This document shows positions 1 through 9,600 of a DNA stretch of 64,000 nt, piece by piece. The notes under the pieces were generated by a model. It saw nothing but the letters and a program-made list of their open reading frames with translations. It did not search any database and had not been told where the DNA came from. The stretch is from an uncultured Hyphomonadaceae bacterium (lineage in GTDB: Bacteria > Pseudomonadota > Alphaproteobacteria > Caulobacterales > Maricaulaceae): the NCBI GenBank assembly GCA_913058335.1, contig CAJXPX010000010.1:1-64000 (forward strand), read 5' to 3'. A program made the translations under genes and the position numbers. Position 1 is the stretch's first letter; each line of letters begins with the position of its first letter.

Positions 1-48
1 CGAGATGTAGAGAGGTCTCGTGGGCTCGGAGATGTGTATAAGAGACAG
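1..48 (+). other. Untrimmed Illumina Nextera adapter (artefact)
   Basis: Bases 15-48 match the Nextera read-2 transposase adapter, ending in the mosaic-end sequence ATGTGTATAAGAGACAG. Bases 1-6 (CGAGAT) match the end of the P7 primer. Bases 7-14 (GTAGAGAG) sit exactly where the 8-base i7 index belongs and equal the reverse complement of Nextera index N707 as I remember it. This is synthetic sequence left on a read end. It creates a false start codon at position 34 (encoding MYKRQ) that opens in frame into fusA and should not be annotated as protein. Confidence 0.97.
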
Positions 49-1422
49 GTCGATACGCTCCGCTCGTTGATCCGCAAGGGTACTCTGGCCATTAAATTCA
101 TCCCTGTGCTGTGTGGTTCTGCGTTCAAGAACAAAGGTGTTCAGCCTCTGCTTAACGCTGTTATCGACTACCTGCCCAGCCCGCTGGACGTTGTCGATTA
201 CATGGGCTTTAAACCCGGCGACGAAACAGAAACACGCAACATCCCGCGCCGTGCGGATGATGACATGGCGTTCTCTGGCCTTGCCTTCAAAATTATGAAC
301 GACCCCTTTGTGGGCTCGCTGACGTTCACGCGTCTGTATTCCGGTAAGTTGAACAAAGGGGACACGCTCCTGAACTCGACCAAAGGTAAAAAAGAACGTG
401 TGGGTCGCATGATGATGATGCACTCTATCGATCGTGAGGAAATCACCGAAGCGTTCGCAGGTGACATCATTGCGCTGGCTGGTCTGAAAGACACCACAAC
501 CGGTGACACGCTCTGCTCGGTTACTGATCCTGTGGTTCTCGAAACGATGACGTTCCCCGATCCGGTGATCGAAATCGCGGTTGAGCCCAAGACAAAAGCT
601 GACCAGGAAAAAATGTCCGCTGGTCTGGCCCGTTTGGCTGCCGAGGATCCATCGTTCCGCGTTGAGACCGACATTGAGTCCGGTCAGACCATCATGAAGG
701 GTATGGGCGAACTTCACCTGGACATCCTCGTGGATCGTCTGAAGCGTGAATTCAAGGTTGAAGCGAACATCGGTGCGCCTCAGGTGGCCTATCGTGAAAC
801 GATCTCTCGTGAAGCTGAGATCACCTACACCCACAAGAAACAGTCCGGCGGTTCCGGTCAGTTTGCTGAAGTGAAGATGATCTTGAGCCCAACAGAGCCG
901 GGTGAAGGCTATTCCTTTGAATCGCGCATCGTTGGCGGTTCCGTACCCAAGGAATATATCCCGGGTGTTGAAAAAGGCATCAAGTCTGTTCTGGACAGTG
1001 GCCCGTTGGCTGGCTTCCCGGTCATCGACTTCAAGGTGGCGTTGATCGACGGTAAATTCCACGACGTTGACTCCTCCGTACTGGCGTTTGAAATCGCCGC
1101 TCGGATGGGTATGCGTGACGGTATGAAAAAGGCCGGCGCCAAGCTGCTGGAACCGATCATGAAAGTCGAAGTGGTGACGCCGGAAGAGTATACTGGCGGT
1201 ATCATCGGTGACCTTACGTCCCGTCGCGGTCAGGTGCAGGGTCAGGACACACGTGGCAACGCAATTGCCATCGACTGTTTTGTGCCGCTGGCCAACATGT
1301 TCGGCTACATCAACACGTTGCGGTCGATGTCTTCGGGACGTGCGAACTTCACCATGCAGTTCGACCACTACGAGGCCGTGCCACAGAATATCTCGGACGA
1401 GATCCAGTCCAAATTTGCATAA
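49..1422 (+). CDS. fusA: Elongation factor G, C-terminal part (5' truncated)
   Basis: This is the translational GTPase that drives tRNA-mRNA translocation on the ribosome. The fragment has 457 codons where the whole protein has about 700, so the N-terminal GTPase domain (P-loop and switches) is missing because the biological sequence begins at the adapter junction. What remains covers the later part of the G domain and domains II-V, including [20 protein letters not shown] (domain III) and [17 protein letters not shown] (domain V). The protein reads as a Rhodobacteraceae-type EF-G, and codons are GC-richer than in rpoB or nusG. tuf follows after 86 bases, the usual fusA-tuf order. The apparent ATG at 34 is adapter. 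Identity is certain; membership of the same genome as the rest of the window is doubtful. Confidence 0.95.
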   Translation, partial: VDTLRSLIRKGTLAIKFIPVLCGSAFKNKGVQPLLNAVIDYLPSPLDVVDYMGFKPGDETETRNIPRRADDDMAFSGLAFKIMNDPFVGSLTFTRLYSGKLNKGDTLLNSTKGKKERVGRMMMMHSIDREEITEAFAGDIIALAGLKDTTTGDTLCSVTDPVVLETMTFPDPVIEIAVEPKTKADQEKMSAGLARLAAEDPSFRVETDIESGQTIMKGMGELHLDILVDRLKREFKVEANIGAPQVAYRETISREAEITYTHKKQSGGSGQFAEVKMILSPTEPGEGYSFESRIVGGSVPKEYIPGVEKGIKSVLDSGPLAGFPVIDFKVALIDGKFHDVDSSVLAFEIAARMGMRDGMKKAGAKLLEPIMKVEVVTPEEYTGGIIGDLTSRRGQVQGQDTRGNAIAIDCFVPLANMFGYINTLRSMSSGRANFTMQFDHYEAVPQNISDEIQSKFA

Positions 1423-1430
1423 TCGGGATG

Positions 1431-1446
1431 GCAGGGTGAACCCTGC
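1431..1446. repeat. Palindromic repeat copy 1 (fusA-tuf spacer)
   Basis: GCAGGGT-GA-ACCCTGC has perfect 7-base arms. It is one of four short inverted repeats around tuf built on an AGGGTGG-like or CAGGGT-like core. This copy lies 8 bases after the fusA stop. Confidence 0.6.
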
Positions 1447-1462
1447 CCTACCCAAATCGTAG

Positions 1463-1480
1463 GGTGGACCCTGGTCCACC
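1463..1480. repeat. Palindromic repeat copy 2 (fusA-tuf spacer)
   Basis: GGTGGACC-CT-GGTCCACC has perfect 8-base arms and is preceded by GTAG. Its core is shared with the copies at 2693 and 2776. It sits between copy 1 and the tuf ribosome binding site and could form an RNA hairpin in the fusA-tuf transcript. Confidence 0.65.
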
Positions 1481-1508
1481 ATCCATAAAAGACAAAAGGA
1501 GCCACACC

Positions 1509-2684
<1,176 letters not shown>

Positions 2685-2692
2685 TCGGTTAG

Positions 2693-2710
2693 GGTGGGGT
2701 ATACCCCACC
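2693..2710. repeat. Palindromic repeat copy 3 (after tuf)
   Basis: GGTGGGGTATACCCCACC is a perfect 18-base palindrome, preceded by TTAG and followed by TTACG. It starts 8 bases after the tuf stop. Confidence 0.65.
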
Positions 2711-2727
2711 TTACGCCAGAAACGCAG

Positions 2728-2759
2728 AAGGCCGCTCCTGAAGGGGGCGGCCTTTTTGT
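2728..2759 (+). terminator. Rho-independent terminator after tuf
   Basis: A GC-rich stem (AAGGCCGC...GCGGCCTT) with a loop around TGAA is followed by a run of T. This is a standard intrinsic terminator closing the fusA-tuf unit. Confidence 0.85.
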
Positions 2760-2775
2760 TTGCGACGTGGGGCAG

Positions 2776-2795
2776 GGTGGGCGGACGCGCCCACC
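2776..2795. repeat. Palindromic repeat copy 4 (after tuf terminator)
   Basis: GGTGGGCG-GACG-CGCCCACC has perfect 8-base arms and, like copy 3, is followed by TTACG. It is the last copy recognised; none was noticed by eye to the right of 2800. Confidence 0.6.
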
Positions 2796-2831
2796 TTACG
2801 TCGCTAGGGCCGGCGTTATATCAGAGTAGCC

Positions 2832-2966
2832 ATGGTTCAACCCGAATTCTCCCAAGGTGCTGCCGACGCGTAGATTGCGGTCCTGCGTCAACTGTTGCAG
2901 GGCCAATTGGGTCGTGTTGCGATGTTAAACGCGGAAATTCAGCGTATTGAGTGTGATGGCCCTTGA
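2832..2966 (+). pseudogene. Possible coding remnant with in-frame stop
   Basis: One frame reads from an ATG at 2832 to a TGA at 2964-2966 with a single in-frame TAG at 2871. After the TAG it gives IAVLRQLLQGQLGRVAMLNA and then EIQRIECDGP, a heptad-like, coiled-coil-looking stretch. This resembles the leading coiled coil of some IS66-type transposases, but it is far too short to assign. It lies exactly where the Rhodobacteraceae-like left end gives way to the rest of the window. It may equally be chance reading through a spacer. Confidence 0.2.
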
Positions 2967-3003
2967 TCGTTGTCGCAATAGCGACTAACCCGAAATCCGG
3001 CAT

Positions 3004-3079
3004 AGGGGTTTAGCTCAGTTGGTAGAGCATCGGTCTCCAAAACCGAGGGTCGTGGGTTCGAGTCCCTCCGCCCCTGCCA
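3004..3079 (+). tRNA. tRNA-Trp (anticodon CCA)
   Basis: A 76-base cloverleaf including an encoded CCA end. The acceptor strands are AGGGGTT and CGCCCCT, the D-arm is GCTC...GAGC, and the anticodon loop is CTCCAAA, so the anticodon is CCA. The T-loop is TTCGAGT. Two positions do not pair: the last acceptor pair (T7 with C66) and the second T-stem pair (T50 with T64). tRNA-Trp directly before secE-nusG is the usual alphaproteobacterial arrangement, so the gene is credible despite the mismatches. Confidence 0.92.
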
Positions 3080-3183
3080 GCTCACTTAGGTTTGCAATCC
3101 TCCGTAGAGTGCGTCTCGATTAAGCAATCAATAGCGCGAACTGCATGAAAATGCAGTGTCGCGTTTTGGAGTTTGAGGAAAGA

Positions 3184-3435
3184 ATGGCTAAAAAACCGCC
3201 AGTACCTGCCAAAGCCGGAAATACAAAAGACGATAAGTCTTCTGTCGGTCCCGTCCAGTATCTTGGGCAGGTGCGTCAGGAGGCGCGGAAAGTCGTCTGG
3301 CCGACTTGGCGGGAGACTCTTACGACAACGGTTCTTGTGATGGTCATGGTTGTGTTGATGGGCGTTTTCTTTTTTATAGTTGATTGGGCGCTTGCGACCG
3401 CAATCAGATTGATTTTGGGCTTAGGAGGCGCATAA
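3184..3435 (+). CDS. secE: Preprotein translocase subunit SecE
   Basis: SecE is the small essential membrane subunit of the SecYEG translocon, which clamps SecY in the inner membrane. The 83-residue product has a charged N-terminus, the conserved VRQEARKVVWPTWRETLTTT amphipathic helix, and one transmembrane helix (VLVMVMVVLMGVFFFIVDWA), as in the single-helix SecE of most bacteria. The start at 3184 follows GAGGAAAG; an in-frame ATG at 3145 would add 13 residues without family support. nusG begins 3 bases after the stop, so the two are co-transcribed. Confidence 0.95.
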   Translation: MAKKPPVPAKAGNTKDDKSSVGPVQYLGQVRQEARKVVWPTWRETLTTTVLVMVMVVLMGVFFFIVDWALATAIRLILGLGGA

Positions 3436-3438
3436 ACC

Positions 3439-3972
3439 ATGGCAGCTAAATGGTATATCGTTCAGGCCTATTCGAATTTTGAAAAACACGTTCAGCGTAG
3501 TATTGAGCGCGAGGCCGAAGAAAAGGGCTTGGCTCATCTGTTTGAAGAAATTCTGGTTCCGACGGAAAGCGTCGTAGAGGTTCGCAAGGGCCGCAAGGTG
3601 GAATCGGAGCGTAAGTTTTTTCCGGGTTATGTTTTGGTCAAGTGTGAATTGACGGACGCTGTTCATAATATGGTCAAAAATACGCCTAAAGTGACGGGCT
3701 TCTTGGGCTCTACGTCTAAACCGCTTCCGGTGAGTGAAAAGGAAGTGGCGCGAATTGTTGGTCAAATTCAGGACGGTGTGGATAGTCCTCGTCCGATGAT
3801 CCAGTTTGATCTTGGCGAGACAGTTAAAGTTGTCGATGGTCCGTTTCAGAGCTTTAACGGAACGGTTGAAAGCGTGGATGAAGAGCATGCGCGCTTGAAA
3901 GTCTTGATTAACATTTTTGGGCAGGGAACACCTGTCGAACTAAATTATACCCAGGTCGAAAAGCAGACTTAG
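3439..3972 (+). CDS. nusG: Transcription termination/antitermination protein NusG
   Basis: NusG binds RNA polymerase and modulates elongation, Rho termination and coupling to the ribosome. The 177-residue protein has the NGN domain (WYIVQAYSNFEKHVQRSIER at the start, FFPGYVLVKCELT in the middle) and a C-terminal KOW domain (VKVVDGPFQSFNGTVESVD). GGAGG overlapping the end of secE serves as ribosome binding site. Codon use is visibly less GC-rich than in fusA and tuf just upstream. Confidence 0.97.
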   Translation: MAAKWYIVQAYSNFEKHVQRSIEREAEEKGLAHLFEEILVPTESVVEVRKGRKVESERKFFPGYVLVKCELTDAVHNMVKNTPKVTGFLGSTSKPLPVSEKEVARIVGQIQDGVDSPRPMIQFDLGETVKVVDGPFQSFNGTVESVDEEHARLKVLINIFGQGTPVELNYTQVEKQT

Positions 3973-4127
3973 GGGATAACCGCTTGTGGGAGGTGTGGCT
4001 AAGTCCAGTTGACACCTTTCTGTCCTTCCTTTGGGAGGGGCGCACCACGAGCCCCACAAAGCAGGCGGCATGAGGCGGCCTGCATCAATCCTCTCATTAA
4101 GTTGAGAGACACTTGAAGGAGTGGAAC
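3973..4127 (+). promoter_or_regulatory. Leader region before rplK-rplA
   Basis: This 155-base spacer precedes the L11/L1 operon. It contains the hairpin AGGTGT...ACACCT (3991-4017) and a GC-rich stretch around 4030-4060. In many bacteria L1 represses this operon by binding its leader, so an L1 target here is plausible, but I did not identify the exact L1-binding fold. A promoter could also lie here. Confidence 0.35.
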
Positions 4128-4556
4128 ATGGCAAAGAAGATTCAAGGCTATATCAAGCTGACAATCCCTGCGGGTTCAGCCAATCCCTCACCGCCCCTCG
4201 GCCCTGCATTGGGTCAGCGCGGTGTGAACATTATGGAATTCGCCAAAGCGTTTAACGCAAAGACGGAAGATCTGGAAAAAGGTATTCCAACACCAACGAT
4301 CATCACGGTCTATCAGGATAAGAGCTTTACGTTTGTCACTAAGACGGCGCCTGCTTCTTACTATCTGAAAAAGGCCGCTGGCGTGAAAAAGGGCGGAACC
4401 GCCCCCGGCACGGAAGTTGGCGGAACGGTCACGATGGCGCAGTGCCGCGAAATCGCGGAAGCCAAGATGGTGGATTTGTCCGCAAATGATTTGGATCAGG
4501 CAACAAAGATTATTGCTGGGTCTGCCCGGTCAATGGGCTTTGAGGTTACGGGGTAA
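4128..4556 (+). CDS. rplK: 50S ribosomal protein L11
   Basis: L11 forms the base of the GTPase-associated stalk on 23S rRNA. The 142-residue product contains the signature segment [20 protein letters not shown] and the C-terminal RNA-binding domain ending in [10 protein letters not shown]. The start at 4128 follows GAAGGAG; the in-frame ATG at 4113 overlaps that site and is rejected. rplA begins 4 bases after the stop, with its ribosome binding site inside the rplK end. Confidence 0.97.
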   Translation: MAKKIQGYIKLTIPAGSANPSPPLGPALGQRGVNIMEFAKAFNAKTEDLEKGIPTPTIITVYQDKSFTFVTKTAPASYYLKKAAGVKKGGTAPGTEVGGTVTMAQCREIAEAKMVDLSANDLDQATKIIAGSARSMGFEVTG

Positions 4557-4560
4557 GATC

Positions 4561-5256
4561 ATGGCTAAAACAGGTAAAAGAATTGCAGCGGCGAAAGCCA
4601 ATGTTGATCGCGACACAGATTACAGCGTTTCAGATGCCGTAAAGCTTGTCAAAGATAATGCGACAGCCAAATTTGACGAAACAATTGAATTGGCTCTTAA
4701 TCTCGGTGTTGACCCGCGCCACGCAGACCAAATGGTTCGTGGTGTGTGTCAGTTGCCCAACGGAACAGGCAAATCCGTTCGTGTTGCTGTTTTTGCAAAA
4801 GATGCAAAAGCAGACGAAGCTCGCGAAGCTGGTGCGGATGTTGTTGGTGCGGATGATTTGGCTGAGCAAATCCAGAGTGGCGATATGCCGTTTGAGCGCG
4901 TTATTGCAACGCCCGACATGATGCCGCTTGTCGGCCGTTTAGGTAAAGTATTGGGCCCTAAGGGCATGATGCCAAACCCGAAAGTCGGTACGGTTACTAT
5001 GGATGTGGCTAAGGCCGTCGGCGACGCCAAAGGCGGCGCGGTTGAGTTTCGGGCTGAAAAGGCCGGTATCGTCCATGTCGGCGTCGGGAAAGCCAGTTTT
5101 TCTCAGGATAAGCTAGAAGAGAATGTGAACGCATTATTGACAGCTATTCAGAGAGCTCGCCCATCTGGTGCTAAAGGCACTTATATGAAACGCGTCACAA
5201 TCAGCTCTTCAATGGGCCCTGGCGTGAAGATCGATACGTCTGAGGTATCTACCTAG
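4561..5256 (+). CDS. rplA: 50S ribosomal protein L1
   Basis: L1 forms the mobile L1 stalk near the E site and usually represses its own operon. The 231-residue protein shows [20 protein letters not shown] and [20 protein letters not shown], both diagnostic of L1. The start [18 protein letters not shown] at 4561 is the family N-terminus; the frame is open upstream inside rplK but that part is a shadow. A long leader separates it from rplJ. Confidence 0.97.
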   Translation: MAKTGKRIAAAKANVDRDTDYSVSDAVKLVKDNATAKFDETIELALNLGVDPRHADQMVRGVCQLPNGTGKSVRVAVFAKDAKADEAREAGADVVGADDLAEQIQSGDMPFERVIATPDMMPLVGRLGKVLGPKGMMPNPKVGTVTMDVAKAVGDAKGGAVEFRAEKAGIVHVGVGKASFSQDKLEENVNALLTAIQRARPSGAKGTYMKRVTISSSMGPGVKIDTSEVST

Positions 5257-5547
5257 GCGATTAAAAGAATTTGAAGTCGCGGGCCTTCGGGTTTGCGGCT
5301 CAAAAACCGGATGCGCTCTTTGGAATGTATTCGGTCTGTCCGAGACCACCGGTGCCCCATAAACGTGAGGCTTAATTTCCGGCGCAGACAGAGTAAGACC
5401 GATATAATTGTGCGCTTATGCGCGCTTGCGTCTCGGTTCGAGCCCTGTTGACCTGAAAAGGGACAGAAAAACCGCCGCGTCCTTAACGGGCCGTGGCACT
5501 TGTCGGGCCCCGCATGGTGTGAGGCCCATTTAACAGGGAGACCGCAA
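5257..5547 (+). promoter_or_regulatory. Leader of the rplJ-rplL(-rpoBC) operon
   Basis: This 291-base region carries no gene. Its middle part (about 5330-5400) contains GTCTGTCCGAGACCACCGGT and, further on, GCAGAC, which pairs back with GTCTGTC. That is a block of the kind conserved before rplJ in Alphaproteobacteria. Such leaders bind the L10-L12 complex and feed back on translation of rplJ. A GC-rich hairpin region around 5475-5520 and the ribosome binding site ACAGGGAGACC (5532-5542) follow. A promoter may also be present. The RNA fold itself was not computed. Confidence 0.5.
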
Positions 5548-6063
5548 ATGGATCGTTCTCAAAAAGAACACACCGTTAAAGAACTCACAGAGATCTTCGA
5601 TGGTGCAGGCTCCGTGGTTATGGCTGCTTACTCAGGCATGACCGTTGCGGAAATGGAAAATTTGCGTGCCAAGCTCAGAGAGCAAGGCGCGACTTTCCGT
5701 GTTGTACAAAACCGTTTGGCAAAGATCGCTATGAAGGGGAAACCTTTCGAAGCGGCGGGTGAAAAATTCACAGGTCCTATCGCAATTGCGTGGGCTGAGG
5801 ATATGATCTCTGCGCCAAAAGTGACTGTTGAATTCGCCAAGGACTCTCAAAGCCTTGAGATTATTGGTGGCTTCATGGGTGAGGAAATCTTTGACACGTC
5901 AGGTGTTGAAGCTCTGTCCAAACTTCCAAGTCGCGAAGAGCTTATTGGTATGGCGGCTCAACGTCTTATCGGTCAAGCTTCTGAGGTTGCTAAGCGTCTT
6001 ACGTCACAAGGGTCAAACCTCGCTGGTGCGATCAAAGTGATTGAAGAAAAAGCGGCGGCATAA
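5548..6063 (+). CDS. rplJ: 50S ribosomal protein L10
   Basis: L10 anchors L7/L12 dimers to the ribosome and acts, with L12, as translational repressor of this operon. The 171-residue product begins MDRSQKEHTVKELTEIFDGA and carries the RNA-binding N-terminal domain followed by the C-terminal helix that holds the L12 dimers (LAGAIKVIEEKAAA). The ATG at 5548 follows AGGGAGACCGCAA; a longer in-frame opening from 5500 lies in the leader and has no family support. Confidence 0.96.
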   Translation: MDRSQKEHTVKELTEIFDGAGSVVMAAYSGMTVAEMENLRAKLREQGATFRVVQNRLAKIAMKGKPFEAAGEKFTGPIAIAWAEDMISAPKVTVEFAKDSQSLEIIGGFMGEEIFDTSGVEALSKLPSREELIGMAAQRLIGQASEVAKRLTSQGSNLAGAIKVIEEKAAA

Positions 6064-6113
6064 CACTTTCCATTCTCGCAAAATTCGAACTGAAACCTAA
6101 AAGGAAATAAAAA

Positions 6114-6485
6114 ATGGCTGATGTAAAAAAGCTAGCTGATGAGCTGATGGGCTTGACCATCCTCGAAGCAAAAGAATTGAATGATATTCTTGAAGAAAAT
6201 GGCATTAAAGCCGCCGCAGCTGTTGCTGTTGCTGGCCCTGCCGGTGGTGGCGATGCTGCTGCAGCTGAAGAAAAAGACGAATTTGACGTCGTCATGACTT
6301 CTTTCGGCGGCAACAAAATCGCTGTCATTAAAGAAGTTCGCGGCATCACAGGTCTTGGCCTGAAAGAAGCTAAAGAGCTTGTTGAAGCTGCTCCTAAAGC
6401 TGTCAAAGAAGGCGCGCCTAAGGCAGAAGCTGAAGAAATCAAAGAGAAACTCGAAGCCGCTGGTGCGACTGTCGAGCTTAAATAG
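6114..6485 (+). CDS. rplL: 50S ribosomal protein L7/L12
   Basis: L7/L12 is the flexible stalk protein that recruits and stimulates translational GTPases. The 123-residue product has the N-terminal dimerisation helix, an Ala-rich hinge ([20 protein letters not shown] at about residues 33-52) and the compact C-terminal domain ([20 protein letters not shown]). AAAAGGAAAT precedes the start. Fifty bases separate it from rplJ. Confidence 0.97.
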   Translation: MADVKKLADELMGLTILEAKELNDILEENGIKAAAAVAVAGPAGGGDAAAAEEKDEFDVVMTSFGGNKIAVIKEVRGITGLGLKEAKELVEAAPKAVKEGAPKAEAEEIKEKLEAAGATVELK

Positions 6486-6493
6486 TCTCATTC

Positions 6494-6517
6494 GGTCCGG
6501 GGCTTACGCTCCGGGCC
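6494..6517 (+). promoter_or_regulatory. GC-rich hairpin between rplL and rpoB
   Basis: GGTCCGGGGC and GCTCCGGGCC flank a TTAC loop, giving a 10-base stem that includes G-T pairs. No T-run follows, so it is more likely an attenuator or processing site than a full terminator. E. coli also has a partial terminator between rplL and rpoB. Confidence 0.4.
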
Positions 6518-6587
6518 ACACTCTTTCGGACTGTAGAGTAAACAGACCGTCTGGCGAAAGCAGGTTAAAACTTTCACAGATTTATAA

Positions 6588-6636
6588 AAAGCAAAACGCG
6601 CTCTGGGACTGCAGCCCGGGGGCGGATTTTTGCTTT
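6588..6636 (+). promoter_or_regulatory. Long hairpin immediately upstream of rpoB
   Basis: An outer stem AAAGCAAAA / TTTTGCTTT encloses a GC-rich inner stem CTCTGGG / CCCGGGG with loop ACTGCAG. The 3' arm ends 4 bases before the rpoB Shine-Dalgarno AAGAAGG (6641-6647). Such a structure could set the ratio of ribosomal protein to polymerase synthesis or control rpoB translation. Its function is inferred only from position and pairing. Confidence 0.4.
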
Positions 6637-6655
6637 AAAAAAGAAGGTGTCTTTG

Positions 6656-9600
6656 ATGTCGCTTACATTCACAGGTAAAAAACGTATTCGTAAAAGCTTT
6701 GGGCGCATTCCCGAAGTTGTTCGGATGCCGAATTTGATCGAAGTTCAAAAAAGCTCTTACGAACAATTCCTGCAAAAAAGCATTGATCGGGCTGATCGCG
6801 GTAAAGATGAAGGAATGAACGGCGTTTTTAACTCCGTTTTTCCGGTTCGGGATTTCTCCGATCGCGCTGTTCTGGAATATGTGTCTTTCGAATTCGAGAC
6901 ACCAAAGTTTGACGAAGAGGAGTGTCAGCAGCGCGATATTACGTTCGCCGCGCCGCTTAAAGTCAAAATGCGTTTGGTGGTATTTGATGTAGATGATGAT
7001 ACCGGCGCGCGCTCTGTTAAAGACATTAAAGAGCAAGACGTCTATATGGGCGATATTCCGCTAATGACTGATAAAGGCACCTTTATCGTCAACGGAACAG
7101 AGCGCGTTATCGTGTCTCAAATGCACCGGTCGCCCGGCGTTTTCTTTAGTCACGACAAGGGCAAGGGCCATAGCTCTGGCAAATTCCTTTTCTCTGCGCG
7201 GATCATTCCTTATCGCGGGTCTTGGCTCGATTTCGAATTCGACGCTAAAGATATTCTTTATGCCCGTATTGACCGCCGCCGCAAATTGCCCGCTACGACA
7301 GTTCTCTATGCGCTGGGTATGTCCAAAGAAGAGATTTTGGACCAATATTATGAGTCTCTTACATTTAAATTTGATAAGAAGACCAATGGCTGGGTTCGTC
7401 CGTTTAATGCTGAGGATTATCGCGGCGCCAAATTGTTGCGTGACCTGGTAGATGCCAAGACAGGCGAAGTTGTCGCGCCTTCCGGGCGCAAACTAACAAA
7501 ACGCGGCGCGAAAAAACTCGCGGATGATGGTTTGAAAAACATTCTTATTTCAAATGAGGAAATGTCCGAACGCTTCGCGGCAGAAGATATTGTCAATACG
7601 TCAACAGGTCAGATCTACGCTGAAGCGGGTGACGAGCTTTCTATAGAGTCTATGGAGCACATTAACGAAGCTGGTATTGACGAACTTTCCGTTCTCAACA
7701 TCGATTACGTGAATGTCGGTCCATATATTCGGAATACATTGGCCGCAGATAAAAATGATACACGCGAAGGCGCTCTGGTTGATATTTACCGCGTTATGCG
7801 TCCGGGCGAGCCGCCGACAGCAGAAGCGGCTGAAGATTTGTTCAATTCGCTTTTCTTTGACGGAGAGCGTTATGATTTGTCCGCAGTTGGCCGGGTGAAG
7901 ATGAACCTCCGCATGGACATGCAAGATGTGGGCGACGAAATCCGCGTTCTGCGTAAGGAAGATATTCTGGCTGTTGTCGACACTTTGACCAAGCTGAAAG
8001 ACGGCATTGGCCAAATTGACGATATTGATAACCTTGGAAATCGCCGTGTTCGTTCGGTGGGTGAATTGATGCAAAATCAATACCGTATTGGTCTGCTCCG
8101 CATGGAACGCGCGATTAAAGAGCGTATGCAATCTGTTGATATTGAAACAGTGATGCCGCATGACCTAATTAATGCGAAACCAGCCGCTGCCGTTGTGCGT
8201 GAATTCTTTGGCTCTTCACAGTTGTCACAGTTTATGGACCAGACAAACCCGCTGTCAGAGATTACGCATAAGCGTCGTCTTTCAGCGCTTGGCCCCGGCG
8301 GTTTGACGCGGGAACGTGCAGGCTTCGAAGTCCGCGACGTTCACCCGACTCATTATGGTCGTATCTGCCCGATTGAAACGCCGGAAGGCCCGAACATTGG
8401 TCTTATTAACTCGCTTGCTACTCATGCGCGTGTGAATAAATATGGTTTCATTGAAAGTCCTTATCGCAAAATTAATAACGGCAAATTGACTAATGAAGTG
8501 GTTTATCTTTCCGCCATGGAAGAAGCTCGTTATTCGGTGGCTCAGGCCAATGCCGAAATTAACGATAAAACAGAGCTGGCTTCAGATTTTGTAACTTGCC
8601 GAGTGAACGGCGAGGTGACTTTGGTTCCAAGAGAAGACGTCGATTTTATTGACGTGTCCCCGAAGCAACTTGTCTCAGTCGCGGCCGCGCTCATTCCGTT
8701 CCTAGAGAATGACGATGCGAACCGCGCCTTGATGGGATCAAACATGATGCGTCAGGCGGTACCTCTGCTCAAAGCGGAAGCGCCTCTGGTCGGGACTGGT
8801 ATGGAGTCTGTTGTGGCTCTTGATTCCGGCGCGACCGTTGCGGCGAAACGCGAAGGCATTGTGGAGCAGGTCGATGCAAAACGTATCGTTATTCGTGCGA
8901 CGAAAGAAACAGATCTGACTAGATCAGGTGTTGATATTTATAACTTACTGAAGTTCCAACGCTCTAACCAGTCTACTTGTATCAATCAGCGTCCTTTGGT
9001 GACAGTGGGCGACGAAGTTAAGGCCGGCGATATTATTGCTGACGGTCCATCCACTGATTTGGGTGAATTGGCTTTGGGTAAAAACGTGCTCGTCGCGTTT
9101 ATGCCTTGGAACGGCTATAACTTCGAGGACTCGATTTTGATTTCAGAACGCATCGTGCGTGATGACGTTTATACATCGCTTCATATTGAAGAATTCTCCA
9201 TTATGTCGCGCGATACAAAGCTTGGCCCTGAAGAGATCACCCGCGATATTCCAAATGTCGGCGAAGAAGCTCTTCGCAATCTTGACGAAGCCGGTATCGT
9301 GGCTGTGGGCGCCGAAGTTCATGCCGGGGATATTCTGGTTGGTAAAGTAACGCCAAAAGGCGAGTCTCCAATGACGCCTGAAGAAAAACTTCTGCGGGCC
9401 ATCTTTGGTGAAAAAGCCTCTGACGTGCGGGATACATCCCTGAAACTTCCTCCCGGAGCATCAGGAACAGTTGTCGAAGTTCGCGTCTTTAACCGACACG
9501 GCGTCGATAAAGATGAACGCGCAATGCAAATTGAGCGCGAAGAAATCGAATCTTTGGGTAAAGACCGTGATGACGAGCTTTCAATTCTTGAACGCTCTAT

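Noticed and set aside
34-48. ATG at 34 as start of the EF-G fragment
   Set aside because: These bases are the transposase adapter; the EF-G fragment begins at 49 without its own start.
7601-8161. 186-codon open frame antisense to rpoB
   Set aside because: Shadow of rpoB with no supporting signal.
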